Source: Aureimonas sp. AU20 (GTDB lineage Bacteria > Pseudomonadota > Alphaproteobacteria > Rhizobiales > Rhizobiaceae). Taken from it: 64,000 bases of DNA. Of this stretch, positions 1-9,018 are shown one piece after another. The number at the start of each line of letters is the position of its first letter. Position 1 is the first letter of the stretch. The notes beneath the pieces are model-generated. The model was not told where the DNA came from. It saw only the letters and a list, made by a program, of their open reading frames with translations, and searched no databases. Both the position numbers and the translations under genes were made by a program. Location: contig NZ_CP006367.1 of assembly GCF_001442755.1 (NCBI RefSeq), positions 2,914,001-2,978,000 of the forward strand, given 5' to 3'.

Positions 1-348
1 AACAAGCGGGGTCTCGACGCCGCTACCGAGCGGGACGAGGACGGCGGCGCGACGCTGACCGTGCGATCCGAGGCAACGCGCAACTTCGTCTACGGCGTCA
101 ATCCGGCGGCCCGGCCCGCCATGGTCTTCTCCGCCGCCGACGCCTCTCGGCCGGAAGCACGGCGCGAGCAGGTCTGGGCCGCGCGCACGGCTTTCTCCGA
201 TGGCACACGGGGATACGACGTCGCCGATTTCAGCCGCGACGATCTGATCTCCGACGTGCTGGCGCAGTTCGAACGCTACCGCGTGCTGACGCAGGCGCCG
301 AGCACCTCGCTCTATACCGGCTCGCCGGACCCGGCGCCGGCCACGTAG
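1..348 (+). CDS. BCCT-family (BetT-like choline/betaine) transporter, C-terminal fragment
   Basis: This open frame enters from the left edge and stops at TAG 346-348, so only the last ~115 residues are present and no start can be given. The fragment has no membrane segment. It resembles the cytoplasmic C-terminal extension of BetT-type BCCT carriers: a phenylalanine/tyrosine-valine strand (NFVYGV), then a G-YDV motif, then a helix with DLISDVLAQFERY, matching the family's YDV...I.D.L.QYERH pattern. In that family the tail senses osmotic stress and modulates Na+ or H+ coupled uptake of choline or betaine. The assignment rests on remembered motif similarity in a short piece; BetT rather than another BCCT member is an inference. 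Confidence 0.6.
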   Translation, partial: NKRGLDAATERDEDGGATLTVRSEATRNFVYGVNPAARPAMVFSAADASRPEARREQVWAARTAFSDGTRGYDVADFSRDDLISDVLAQFERYRVLTQAPSTSLYTGSPDPAPAT

Positions 349-420
349 AGCATCTCCCGGCAAAACGAAGACGCTTGGCCGGGCTAAGCGATAGACACCG
401 GAAACCGAAAGCATCACGGT

Positions 421-445
421 CGGGAGGGCGGCACGCGCCCTCCCG
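421..445. terminator. Hairpin between convergent genes
   Basis: A perfect 10-bp stem (421-430 with 436-445, loop GCACG) lies between the BCCT gene end and the GlpD-like gene end, 11 bases from the latter's stop. Neither side has a clear U-tract, so intrinsic termination is only likely from position, not from a complete motif. Confidence 0.4.
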
Positions 446-456
446 TCCATGCTCCG

Positions 457-2175
457 TCAGAGCGTCACGCCATGGAGCGTGGTGAGGACCTGCCTCGTCT
501 GTTCGCATTCCGCGATCTTTCGCTCCTCGCTCCAGCCCAAGACCTCGGCGGCGACATCCGCCAAACGCGCGAGCAGGTCGCCCGTCACCTCGCCCCGAAC
601 GGCCAGCGTCGTGCGACGCAGGACGAGATCGGTGAGATGCAGCACGCCCTCATGGCGCAGGAGATAGTCGAGCTCGGACAGGCTGTAGCTATCCGCCTCC
701 GGTAGGCGATCGGCATCGCTCCACCGGCCGCGATGCGTGGCAATGGCGAGCGCCGTGGTTCCGTAGCGCGACAGGAGTTGGTCGATGCGCGCGGGCGCTA
801 GCCCGGTTTCCCCGGCCGCGCGGACGATGAAGGCGTCGCGCGCCATGGCGTCGGCCGGAAAGTCGCGGCCGCCGCCGATCGGCAGATGCTGCGTGGAAAC
901 GCGGCGGCTGCGGCCAAGCCGGCCGAGGATCGTGTCGGCCACTTCCTCCGCGAAGCCCCGGAAGGTCGTCCATTTGCCACCGACCAGCGAGATGATGGGA
1001 AAGCCGCGCCCCTCGGCCGGCTCGATCACCGGCGCGGAATGATCGCGGCTGATAAGGCCGGGATTGGACGCGTCGGAGGCCGGCAGCGGCCGGATGCCGC
1101 TATAGGTGTAGACGATCTGGCCGCGATCGAAAGAAAGGCCCGGCAACAGACTGCGCAGGCTGTCGAGGAAGTAGTCGATCTCCTCCGCCTCGCAGCGGAC
1201 CTCGTCCGGGTTGGCGGCCTTAATGTCGGTCGAGCCGACCAGCGCCCGGCCGAGATAGTCGAACACGAGGCAGATGCGCCCATCGTCCGCCTCGAAATAG
1301 ATCATCCGTCCCGCAAGTTGGCGCAGGAGTTCGGGATGGTCGAGCAGGATATGGGAGCCCTTGGTGCCGCCGATCAGCTTCGAGGGCGCGCCGAGCGATG
1401 CGTTCACATGATCGATCCAGGGACCGGCCGCATTGACGGTGATGCGGGGCCGGACGGACAGCCGCCGCCCGTCCGGCGCGCGGAAGGCGACGCTCGAGTC
1501 TTCCGCGCCGATCAGCTCCGTGCCATTGGCCGCCGCCGAGCGGGGCGAGGCGCGCAGGCCGTCCTCCACCAGTTCGAGCACGAGGCGCTCGGGCCGGGCG
1601 ATCTTGGCGTCGTAGTAGAGGCCGGTCGCCTTGATGGCGGGCGTCAGCATCGGCATATCGCGCAGCGACTTGGCCCGGCCGGAAAGCGTGTGGCGCGGCA
1701 TGACGCGGTGGCGCGCGCCGTAAAAGTCGTAAAGCGCTAGCCCGATCTTGACGAGAACAGCGCCCCGGCTGCGCGGCGCGGTGGTGGAGCCCAGCAGCGT
1801 GCGCAGCGCTGCGCCGATCCCCTTGGTCCAGGAAAAGGCGGGGATGATCGTCGGCAACGGCTCGACGCAGTGGGGCGCGTTGCGCAGGAGCAGGTTGCGC
1901 TCCAGGGTCGATTGCGCGACGAGGCCGAACTCGCCCGTCTCCAGATATTTCAGCCCGCCATGGATTAGGCGCGAGGGCGCAGCGCTCGTCCCCGACCCGA
2001 AGTCACCCTTGTCGAGAAGGACGCAGGTCAGCCCCTGCTCGCAAAGGTCGCGGAACAGACCGGCGCCGTTGACGCCCGCTCCGAGGATGAGAACGTCCAC
2101 CTCCGCCCCGTCGAGCGCGGCGAGGCGTTGCGGGTCGAAGAGCGGGGCGGATCGGGGCGTCGCGTTTACGTTCAT
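457..2175 (-). CDS. GlpD-like FAD-dependent glycerol-3-phosphate/polyol-phosphate dehydrogenase
   Basis: A 572-residue protein of the GlpD (DAO superfamily) type, which oxidises glycerol-3-phosphate or a related polyol phosphate and passes electrons to quinone at the membrane. The FAD-binding LGAGVNGAG dinucleotide fold is at residues 31-39, followed by the family's SRLIHGGLKYLE segment. The substrate-domain motifs NAAGPW, VGSTD, SGIRPL and GGKWTTFR are all present. The ATG at 2175 overlaps the stop of the upstream DeoR gene as ATGA, indicating translational coupling in a kinase-repressor-dehydrogenase operon. Given that context the substrate is probably the phosphate made by the neighbouring FGGY kinase, not necessarily glycerol-3-phosphate. 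It is a paralogue of the eryB-like gene at 12278. Confidence 0.85.
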   Translation of the reverse strand: MNVNATPRSAPLFDPQRLAALDGAEVDVLILGAGVNGAGLFRDLCEQGLTCVLLDKGDFGSGTSAAPSRLIHGGLKYLETGEFGLVAQSTLERNLLLRNAPHCVEPLPTIIPAFSWTKGIGAALRTLLGSTTAPRSRGAVLVKIGLALYDFYGARHRVMPRHTLSGRAKSLRDMPMLTPAIKATGLYYDAKIARPERLVLELVEDGLRASPRSAAANGTELIGAEDSSVAFRAPDGRRLSVRPRITVNAAGPWIDHVNASLGAPSKLIGGTKGSHILLDHPELLRQLAGRMIYFEADDGRICLVFDYLGRALVGSTDIKAANPDEVRCEAEEIDYFLDSLRSLLPGLSFDRGQIVYTYSGIRPLPASDASNPGLISRDHSAPVIEPAEGRGFPIISLVGGKWTTFRGFAEEVADTILGRLGRSRRVSTQHLPIGGGRDFPADAMARDAFIVRAAGETGLAPARIDQLLSRYGTTALAIATHRGRWSDADRLPEADSYSLSELDYLLRHEGVLHLTDLVLRRTTLAVRGEVTGDLLARLADVAAEVLGWSEERKIAECEQTRQVLTTLHGVTL

Positions 2176-2948
2176 GCGGGGTCGGTCTCCACGAGACGAA
2201 GCGGAATGCCGGAATCCTTCAGCGCGCGGGCGGTCTGCGGCGCGATGGCGGAGCTGGCGAGGACGGTGTCGAAATCGGCGAGATCGGCGAAGAGATGCAG
2301 GGCGGTCTTGCCGAACTTGGTGGAATCCAGAAGCAACAGGCGCCGGGCGCTGGCGGCCATCATCGCCTGCTTGGCGCGCACCATCTGCCCGTCTTGGATG
2401 AAGGCTCTGCGACCCGACACGGCCGAGGCCGAGCAGACCAGCACATCGGCCCGCAGCCGCGCCACCGCGCTCTCGCAGACATGGCCGATAAAGGCGTCGT
2501 AGGTCGGGTGGTAATGGCCACCGAGACAAATGAGGTCGATCCCCTCGCCATGCCGCACACGCTGGGCGACGCCGAGACTGTTGGTGACAATGGTCAGCGG
2601 CGCGCGCGTTTCCAGAAGCGGCGCCAAGGCGCTGGCGGTGGTGGAATCGTCCATCATCACCACCTGCCCCGGCTCGATCAGTTCGAGCGCCGCCCGGGCA
2701 AGCGCCTGCTTCTCTTCCGGCGCGACGGTCTCACGATAGCGGAACAGGCTCTCGTAGATGCCGCTCGGCTGGGCGGACACGGCGCCGTGCAACTTGCGCA
2801 GAACGCCCTGCGCGGCCAACTGGTCGATATGGCGGTGGACGGTCATGCGGGAGACGCCGAACTCGGCGACGAGATCGTCGATCCGCACCTGGCCGCGCGC
2901 AATGACGAAGCTCGCGATCTCCTCCCGCCGCGCGTCGCCCTTGCCCAT
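2172..2948 (-). CDS. DeoR-family transcriptional repressor of the polyol cassette
   Basis: A 258-residue DeoR/GlpR-type regulator. The N-terminal winged helix-turn-helix covers residues ~9-55 (VAEFGVSRMTVHRHIDQL) and is followed by the DeoRC sugar-phosphate-sensing domain with the DDSTTASAL and VTNSL motifs of this family. Members usually repress their own operon and are released by a phosphorylated intermediate. The ATG at 2948 overlaps the kinase stop as ATGA, and its own stop overlaps the next start as ATGA, so all three proteins are made from one coupled message. Two phased heptamers upstream of the kinase gene (4532-4559) are a plausible operator. EryR of rhizobial erythritol loci is the same kind of protein; orthology is not shown here. 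Confidence 0.85.
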   Translation of the reverse strand: MGKGDARREEIASFVIARGQVRIDDLVAEFGVSRMTVHRHIDQLAAQGVLRKLHGAVSAQPSGIYESLFRYRETVAPEEKQALARAALELIEPGQVVMMDDSTTASALAPLLETRAPLTIVTNSLGVAQRVRHGEGIDLICLGGHYHPTYDAFIGHVCESAVARLRADVLVCSASAVSGRRAFIQDGQMVRAKQAMMAASARRLLLLDSTKFGKTALHLFADLADFDTVLASSAIAPQTARALKDSGIPLRLVETDPA

Positions 2949-4480
2949 CAAGGCCGCCCCGGAGAAGCCGCGCCGATCGCCTCCAGTTCGAGCCAGTAGG
3001 GCTTCATCGCCTCGGCCAGCCGGGTGAAGAGGCCGAAGCGCTCGTTCATCTCGGCCGCGCGTCGGGCATCGGGCTCGAACGTGCGCGTCACCACTGAGAG
3101 ATCGCGCGGGTCGGCGAGCGGCGAGGCGTAGAGGCCGACGGACGCCCCGGCGCAGAGCGCCGCGCCGAAGGCCGCCGCCTCCTCCGTTCCCGGCACGCTG
3201 ACCGGCATGGCGAGGACATCGGCGAAGAGCTGGGCGAAGGCGGGGTTGCGCGAGCCCCCGCCCGTCAGCATCGCGCTCTCGAAGGGAAAGCCGTCGCGCA
3301 GCGCGTCGACATGGGTGCGGTGGTTGAAGGCGATTCCTTCGAGCACCGCCCGCAGCATGTCGCTCCGGTCGTGCCAGCCATGAAGGCCGAGAAAGCTCGC
3401 GCTGGCTGCGTCGCCATGCGGCGAGCCGAAGAGATAGGGATGGAAGAACAAGGTGGAAGGCCGCGCGAAGGCCGCCTCCATCTCCGCCGCCAGAACCGCA
3501 TGGATCGACTGGCCGGCCTCGATCGCGGCTTTCTGGTCGCGCTCGCAGAGCCGGTCGAGGAACCAGTCGTAATTGGCGGTGGAGGCCGGCGAGATCGACA
3601 TGCTGTTCCAGCAACCGGGCTCGATGGCGTTGCGGCAGAACCAGCGCGGATCGGTGCGCGGCGCCTTGCTCACCACTTCGTTGATGGAATAGGTGCCGGC
3701 GACGATGCCGACGCAGCCCGGCCGATGAGCCGCAATGCCGAGCGCCGAAGCCGTCACGTCGTGCAAGCCGGCCGCGACGGGCGTGCCCGCGACGAGGCCC
3801 GTGGCTTCGGCGGCTTCGCGCGTCACCACGCCGGCGATCTCGCCCGAGCCGAACATCGGCGGCAAAGCCGAACCGAGCTCCGAAAGCCCGAACAACTCGA
3901 GCGCCTCGGCCGAATAGATCTGCGTGCGAACATCGGTGAAGGACGTACTCGCCTCGGTCCGATCGGTGCCGACCTCGCCGGTGAGGCAGAAGCGCAGCCA
4001 GTCCTTGCAGGCGAGGACATGGCCGATCTCTGCGAAGGTTTCCGGCTCTTCCGCCTTCAGCCAAGCGAGCAGCGCGGAAGGGGCCGAAACATGCGGCGTC
4101 TGCCCGGTCAGCGCGAGCGCCTTTTCGAAAAGCGGCCCCTGGCGCCAGGCAGAGACCAGATCCAGCGCCCGGCTGTCGAGCGACAGGATGCCGGGTCGCA
4201 GCGGGCGCCGGTCGCGATCGAGGAGATAGACCCCGTCGCCATGGGCCGTCGCGGCGACGGCGCGAATATCCTCCGCCGGCCGGCCTGACAAGGCGATCGC
4301 CTCGCGAATGGCCTCTGCGGTCGCCGTCCAGAGACCGGCGGGATCGCGCTCCACCCAACGCGGCCGGGGCATGGACTGCGGCACCCGCCGCCGCGCGACG
4401 GACAGCTGCGTTCCATCGATGTCGAAGACGACCGCCTTGGTGACGGTCAAACCATTGTCGATGCCAAGCAGGCTGGCCAT
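2948..4480 (-). CDS. FGGY-family carbohydrate/polyol kinase
   Basis: A 510-residue FGGY kinase, first gene of a three-gene operon. The N-terminal phosphate-binding strand GIDNGLTVTKAVVFD is at residues ~6-20, and the C-terminal ATP domain carries the AMLTGGGSRNP motif. Length matches xylulokinase, erythritol kinase and L-xylulose kinase relatives. These enzymes transfer the ATP gamma-phosphate to a sugar or polyol in the cytosol. The downstream DeoR repressor and GlpD-like dehydrogenase argue for a polyol that is phosphorylated and then oxidised. It is clearly diverged from the eryA gene at 10638 (for example GIDNGL against GIDAGT), so a different substrate is likely. The exact substrate cannot be read from the sequence. 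Confidence 0.85.
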   Translation of the reverse strand: MASLLGIDNGLTVTKAVVFDIDGTQLSVARRRVPQSMPRPRWVERDPAGLWTATAEAIREAIALSGRPAEDIRAVAATAHGDGVYLLDRDRRPLRPGILSLDSRALDLVSAWRQGPLFEKALALTGQTPHVSAPSALLAWLKAEEPETFAEIGHVLACKDWLRFCLTGEVGTDRTEASTSFTDVRTQIYSAEALELFGLSELGSALPPMFGSGEIAGVVTREAAEATGLVAGTPVAAGLHDVTASALGIAAHRPGCVGIVAGTYSINEVVSKAPRTDPRWFCRNAIEPGCWNSMSISPASTANYDWFLDRLCERDQKAAIEAGQSIHAVLAAEMEAAFARPSTLFFHPYLFGSPHGDAASASFLGLHGWHDRSDMLRAVLEGIAFNHRTHVDALRDGFPFESAMLTGGGSRNPAFAQLFADVLAMPVSVPGTEEAAAFGAALCAGASVGLYASPLADPRDLSVVTRTFEPDARRAAEMNERFGLFTRLAEAMKPYWLELEAIGAASPGRP

Positions 4481-4531
4481 GGGCGATCTCGCGAAGGACA
4501 GGCAGCCTCCCCGGCCGCACCAGACCCCGAA

Positions 4532-4559
4532 TGTATCACCGGATGCCGATATTGTAACA
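4532..4559 (-). promoter_or_regulatory. Candidate DeoR operator: phased direct heptamers
   Basis: On the + strand TGTATCA (4532-4538) and TGTAACA (4553-4559) repeat in the same orientation 21 bp apart, which is two helical turns. They lie 52-79 bases upstream of the FGGY kinase start, in an otherwise featureless interval whose operon encodes a DeoR repressor. DeoR proteins commonly bind spaced repeats, so operator function is a reasonable inference. Confidence 0.4.
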
Positions 4560-4605
4560 GATGAATCCGATCATTTCGCCATTTTCGTCCCATGCCCCAA
4601 ACACG

Positions 4606-4638
4606 AAAAGGCCGGCCGCAGCAGCGCTGCGACCGGCC
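4606..4638 (-). terminator. Rho-independent terminator of the ABC transporter operon
   Basis: A 13-bp stem (4610-4622 with 4626-4638, one G-U pair in RNA, 3-base loop) is followed in the leftward direction by TTTTCGTGTTT. It lies 42 bases after the stop of the binding-protein gene and separates that operon from the kinase-DeoR-GlpD operon. Confidence 0.75.
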
Positions 4639-4680
4639 CCAAAGCGTCGGGAAGATCGGGCCGGAAGCGACCCGGCCGCC

Positions 4681-5625
4681 TTACTCCTTCATGACGAAGG
4701 GCGAAGCGTAATCGTCCACATTGTCCTTGTTGATGATGATGCAGTCGAAGAGCTGCTTCTCGCTGGCAGCGCCCGTCTTGCCGGTCTTGATGAAGCTGTC
4801 GGCCTGACGCACGGCTTCCTTGGAGAAGACCGCGACCGGCTGCAGCACGGTGTAGGCGAGTTCGCCGGCCTTGATGGCGGCGACCGCGTCCGGCGAGCCG
4901 TCGAAGCCGCCGACCGTGATCTTCGACAGGGCACCGGCTTCCTTCAGCGCTGCGATGGCGCCGAGCGCCATCTCGTCGTTGCCGGAGATGACGCCGTTGA
5001 TGTTCGGGTTGGCCTGCAGAAGGCTCTGCATCTTGGAATAGCCCTGGCGGCGATCCCAGTTGGCGACGTCCGAAGCGGCGAGCTTCAGGTCCGGGTACTG
5101 GCTGAGAACGGTCTTGTAGCCGTTGGAGCGCGTGGCCGCGTTGTTGTCCGAAGGCGCGCCGAGCAGCTCGACATAAGTGCCCTTGTCGCCGACCGTCTCG
5201 ACCCAGGCCTGGGCGCCGAGCGCCGCGCCCTGCGCGTTGTTGGAGACGAGCTGAGCCTTGGCGAGGCCTTCCTGGTTGATCTCGGCGTTCACGAGGAAGA
5301 CCGGGATGCCGGCCGCCACCGCCTTCTTCACCGCGCCGACCGAACCGTCCGCATTGGCGGGATCGAGAATGATCGCCTTGGAGCGGTTGGTGATCGCCGT
5401 GTCGATCAGGTTGCTCTCGGTGTTGGTGTCGCCCTTGTGCGAGGAGACCACCGCCTCGTAGCCGAGGTCCTTGGCGGTCTTGGAGGCGATCTCGCCTTCC
5501 GTGAACCAGTAGGGGTTGGACGGATCGTTGACGATCACCGTCACCAGCCCTTCGGCCGCGGCGGCGCCCGTGAAGGCCATGGCGACGATGCCCGCGAGCA
5601 GAAGGCTCTTGCCTTTTTTCAGCAT
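4681..5625 (-). CDS. Ribose-type ABC transporter substrate-binding protein
   Basis: A 314-residue periplasmic binding protein of the D-ribose/polyol class (peripla_BP_4). A signal peptide with a short basic n-region, hydrophobic core and AAAA cleavage region ends near residue 24. The mature part starts with the family's VTVIVNDPSNPYW strand and contains the hinge-side segments NGVISGNDEMALGA and GGFDGS. It is the last gene of the transporter operon; the start ATG 5625 has a GGGAG ribosome site, and the 83-base gap before it is GC-rich and may form a stem. Beside eryDABC it most likely binds erythritol or a similar short polyol, as EryG does in Brucella; the ligand is inferred from context. 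Confidence 0.85.
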   Translation of the reverse strand: MLKKGKSLLLAGIVAMAFTGAAAAEGLVTVIVNDPSNPYWFTEGEIASKTAKDLGYEAVVSSHKGDTNTESNLIDTAITNRSKAIILDPANADGSVGAVKKAVAAGIPVFLVNAEINQEGLAKAQLVSNNAQGAALGAQAWVETVGDKGTYVELLGAPSDNNAATRSNGYKTVLSQYPDLKLAASDVANWDRRQGYSKMQSLLQANPNINGVISGNDEMALGAIAALKEAGALSKITVGGFDGSPDAVAAIKAGELAYTVLQPVAVFSKEAVRQADSFIKTGKTGAASEKQLFDCIIINKDNVDDYASPFVMKE

Positions 5626-5708
5626 GTTGTCTCTCCCTTGAAGTCTTTGGCTGGTGATGCGTCGGGCCCGGGCCGGGTCCGGCGTTTTCCGCGCGTCGGT
5701 CAGGCCCG

Positions 5709-6797
5709 TCAGGCCTTGGCTCCCTGCTGCGGGGAAGGCGTCGCAGCAGCCGCAGGGGCGCGCTTGGGGCGCCGGCCATACTGGATGCTGTTGAGAAGAA
5801 CGGCGAGCACGATCACCGCGCCGGTGAAAACGGTCTGCCAGTAGGAGGACACGCCGATGATGACAAGGCCGTCCGACAGGAAGCCGATCACGAAGGCGCC
5901 GAGCAGCGTGCCGCGGATCGTGCCGCGCCCGCCGGTGAGCGCCGCGCCGCCGACGACCACGGCAGCGATCGCCGTCAGCTCGTAGGTGGAGCCGGCCGTC
6001 GGGCCCGCCGAGGTCAGCTGCGAGGACAGGACGAGGCCGGCGATCGAAGCGCAGACGCCCGACAGGACGTAGACCAGGATCTGCGTGCGCTTGACCGGCA
6101 CGCCCGAGAGCTCCGCTGCGCGTGCGTTGCCGCCCGTCGCATAGACCCAGCGGCCGAATGCGGTGCGGGCGAGAAGGACGCTGCCGATGATGGCGATGAC
6201 GATCAGGATGAGGACGCCGATCGGCACGCCGAACAGGCGGTTGAAGCCGAGCCAGTCGAAGCCGGTATTGCCGAGCTCGGCCCGGCCGCCGAGATTGTTG
6301 TAGGTCAGGCCGTTGGTCATCAAGAGCGCCACGCCGCGCGCGACATAGAGCACGCCGAGCGTCGCGACGAAGGCCGGCACCTTGAGATAGGCGATCAGCG
6401 CGCCGTTGAGGACGCCGATCAGCGCGCCGAGGGCGCAAGTCAGAACCACCACGGCCCAGACCGGCGGGTAGAGAATGACGCCCAGCATCGGCAGCGTGAC
6501 GCCCTGCATCAGGAAGCCCGCGATGACGCCGGCGAGGCCCAGCGTCGAGCCGACGGACAGGTCGATGCCCCCCGTCAGGATCACCAGCAGCATGCCGATG
6601 GCCAGAAGGCCGAAGATGGCGACATGCGAGGACATGATGAGGAAGTTGTTCACCGTGAAGTAGAACGGCGACAGGATCGAGAAGACGACGATGATCGCGA
6701 CGAGCGCGAAGAAGGCGCGTCCTTCCAGAAGCAGGCGGGCGAGGTCGAAGCCTTCGGACCCTGCCTTGGCGGATGGGGCGGCGGTGCTGGTGCTCAT
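5709..6797 (-). CDS. Ribose-type ABC transporter permease
   Basis: A 362-residue inner-membrane permease of the BPD_transp_2 (RbsC) family. Several hydrophobic segments run from residue ~30 to ~340, with the family's LLVILTGGIDLSVGS motif near the start of the pore region and the ATGGNARAAELSG EAA-like loop that contacts the ATPase. The C-terminal ~20 residues are basic and Ala/Pro-rich, probably cytoplasmic. I chose ATG 6797; an in-frame ATG at 6812 would add five residues and cannot be excluded. It sits 26 bases after the ATPase gene and is followed by the binding-protein gene. Inferred role: erythritol/polyol import. Confidence 0.85.
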   Translation of the reverse strand: MSTSTAAPSAKAGSEGFDLARLLLEGRAFFALVAIIVVFSILSPFYFTVNNFLIMSSHVAIFGLLAIGMLLVILTGGIDLSVGSTLGLAGVIAGFLMQGVTLPMLGVILYPPVWAVVVLTCALGALIGVLNGALIAYLKVPAFVATLGVLYVARGVALLMTNGLTYNNLGGRAELGNTGFDWLGFNRLFGVPIGVLILIVIAIIGSVLLARTAFGRWVYATGGNARAAELSGVPVKRTQILVYVLSGVCASIAGLVLSSQLTSAGPTAGSTYELTAIAAVVVGGAALTGGRGTIRGTLLGAFVIGFLSDGLVIIGVSSYWQTVFTGAVIVLAVLLNSIQYGRRPKRAPAAAATPSPQQGAKA

Positions 6798-6823
6798 GAT
6801 CGGGTTTCCCATCTCTTTCTGGT

Positions 6824-8359
6824 TCAGGCGACCACGGCTTCGCCCGACGCGGCCATGATCTTTTCCTTGGTGACGTCGGAGGGAAACTCCGCCGAAATGC
6901 GGCCCTTGCTCATCACGATGATTCGGTGGGCGACGCTCAGGCATTCGCTGACCTCGGAGGTCGAGAACACCACGGCGAGCCCTTCGCGCGCGCGCTCGGC
7001 CAGAAGCTTGAAGACCTCCGACTTGGCGCCGATGTCGATGCCCCGGCTCGGCTCGTCGAGCAGCACGACCTTCGGATGGGTCGCCAGCATCTTGCCGATC
7101 ACGACCTTCTGCTGGTTGCCCCCCGAAAGCGACCCGATGGGCGCCGACCCGCCGGAGGTCTTCACGTGCACGCGGCGGATGGAGTCGGCCACCAGCCCCT
7201 CCTCCGCCCGCTGCGAGGTGAAGAGCCGGCGCGTGAACGCCTTGATGCTGGCGAGCGACAGGTTCTCGCCGACCGACATGGTCTGCACCAGCCCGTCGCG
7301 CTGGCGATCCTCGGGCACGAGCACGAGCCCGGCCTCGATCCGCTCGGCGATGGAGAGATCGGAAATGTCCTCGCCGCGCAGGAGCACATGCCCACCGCTG
7401 ACTGGCACGCGGCCGGCGACGGCTTCGAGCAGCTCGGTGCGCCCTGCGCCCATCAGCCCGTAGATGCAGACGATCTCGCCGGCGCGCACGTCGAGCGACA
7501 GGCGATCCACCGCGTCCGCGCCGGACGGCAGCGTGACGCTCACGTCGCGAACCGACAGCGCGGTGTCGCCGAACGCGTAGCCGGACGGCGGCGAGCCGAG
7601 ATCGAAATTCTCGCCCACCATGTGGCGGACGATCCATTCGAGATCGATGTTCTTGCGCTCGGCATAGGCCGTCATCGCGCCGTCGCGCAGCACCACGGCA
7701 TGATCGGTGATCTGTAGGGCTTCTTCGAGATGGTGCGAGATGTAGACGATCGACACGCCCCGGCTCGTCAGGTCGCGGATCACCTTGAAGAGAACTTCGA
7801 CCTCCGAGGCGCTGAGCGCCGAAGTCGGCTCGTCCATGATGAGGATGCGCGACTTCATCGACAGCGCGCGGGCGATCTCGACGATCTGCTGCTGGCCGAG
7901 ACGAAGCTCCTCCACCGGCGTCAGCGGGTCGATGTCCTCTTCGAGTTCCAGCATCAGGGCGCGGGTGATCTCGGCCTCGCGCTCGAAATCGACGCCGGTC
8001 GCCGTTTGGATCTCGCGACCCATGAAGATGTTGTCGCGGACGCTGAGGTTCGGCGCGAGACTCAGTTCCTGGTGGATGATCGAGATGCCCCGGTCGCGCG
8101 CGTCGTTGGCGGAGCTGAACTGCACGGGCTCCCCGTCCAGCACGATCTCGCCGGAGGTCTGCGGCGTGACGCCCGACAGAATGCGCATGAGCGTGGACTT
8201 GCCCGCTCCGTTCTCGCCGAACAGGGTCGTCACCTGGCCGCGATGAATGTCGAAGTTCACACCCTTCAGCGCGTGGACGCTGCCGTAGGACTTGGCGACG
8301 TTTCGGGCCGAAAGGACGGTCTCGCCTTTCGTGAAGGCCGGGGCGGACGTCTTCGACAT
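6824..8359 (-). CDS. Ribose-type ABC transporter double ATP-binding protein
   Basis: A 511-residue tandem ATPase of the RbsA/MglA/XylG type that powers sugar or polyol import. The first domain has Walker A GENGAGKST (residues 48-56), signature LRLGQQQ and Walker B ILIMDEPTSAL. The second has a degenerate Walker A (GLMGAGRTE, lacking the lysine), a canonical LSGGNQQKV signature and VLLDEPSRGID, so only one site is likely to be fully catalytic, as is normal in this family. The ATG at 8359 overlaps the stop of the DUF2291 gene as ATGA. Specificity is inferred from the adjoining ery genes. Confidence 0.9.
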   Translation of the reverse strand: MSKTSAPAFTKGETVLSARNVAKSYGSVHALKGVNFDIHRGQVTTLFGENGAGKSTLMRILSGVTPQTSGEIVLDGEPVQFSSANDARDRGISIIHQELSLAPNLSVRDNIFMGREIQTATGVDFEREAEITRALMLELEEDIDPLTPVEELRLGQQQIVEIARALSMKSRILIMDEPTSALSASEVEVLFKVIRDLTSRGVSIVYISHHLEEALQITDHAVVLRDGAMTAYAERKNIDLEWIVRHMVGENFDLGSPPSGYAFGDTALSVRDVSVTLPSGADAVDRLSLDVRAGEIVCIYGLMGAGRTELLEAVAGRVPVSGGHVLLRGEDISDLSIAERIEAGLVLVPEDRQRDGLVQTMSVGENLSLASIKAFTRRLFTSQRAEEGLVADSIRRVHVKTSGGSAPIGSLSGGNQQKVVIGKMLATHPKVVLLDEPSRGIDIGAKSEVFKLLAERAREGLAVVFSTSEVSECLSVAHRIIVMSKGRISAEFPSDVTKEKIMAASGEAVVA

Positions 8360-9018
8360 CACTGCACCGCCAGCTTGACGGGCGTAACCAGCCAGTTCTT
8401 GGCGTTCACGAGGCGGAACACGCCGGTGACCGCGACCGTCTTGCCGGACAGCGCCTTCACGTCGACGGGCGAGAGAACCTCGGCCTTCATCGCGTTGTTC
8501 AGCGCCGAGCCGGCGTCCTGATATTCGATCTGGTTGGTGAACTGGCCGAACTGGATCGTCCCCGTCGCATCGCGCAACTCCGTTCCGTTGATGGCCGGGC
8601 CGGTCTGGACGCGCAGCGTGGTGCCCTCCGGCATACCCGGCACAGCGATCGTGGTGATGCCCGCCTTCGGCTCGCTGGCCGTGCCGCTGAAGGAAACCGA
8701 GAACAACACCGTGCCGCCCGAGCTGACGCCGTATTTCTCGCTCGCCGCCGCCTTGTTCTCGAGGAGAGCGGCGGCCAGCGTCGGAGCGTCCACGGCCTTG
8801 GCGACCACCGCGTCGCGAATCTTGGGGAACTCGCTCTGGCCATAGGTCGCCGGCGAGAAGCCGGCCGGGCCGGCGGCCGCCTCGGAGCCGATGCGCACCA
8901 CCACCGTGTCGTAGGCGATGCCGACGAGAAGCGCGAGGCTGACGAGCGAGGTGACGATCGTGCCGGTGCCGATCACGCGACGCTTCGCCTTGGGGGCGGT
9001 TAGGCCAGATACAGTCAT
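8359..9018 (-). CDS. DUF2291-family membrane-anchored protein of sugar/polyol ABC operons
   Basis: A 219-residue protein with one N-terminal hydrophobic segment (about residues 16-38) and a mostly periplasmic remainder, fitting the DUF2291 family. Such proteins recur in ribose-type ABC operons of rhizobia, but no biochemical role is firmly known to me. ATG 9018 was chosen because GGGAGG lies 7 bases upstream; the in-frame ATG at 9033 lacks such a site. It is first in the transporter operon and its stop overlaps the ATPase start (ATGA), implying coordinated synthesis. A periplasmic accessory role for the transporter is inference. Confidence 0.75.
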   Translation of the reverse strand: MTVSGLTAPKAKRRVIGTGTIVTSLVSLALLVGIAYDTVVVRIGSEAAAGPAGFSPATYGQSEFPKIRDAVVAKAVDAPTLAAALLENKAAASEKYGVSSGGTVLFSVSFSGTASEPKAGITTIAVPGMPEGTTLRVQTGPAINGTELRDATGTIQFGQFTNQIEYQDAGSALNNAMKAEVLSPVDVKALSGKTVAVTGVFRLVNAKNWLVTPVKLAVQ

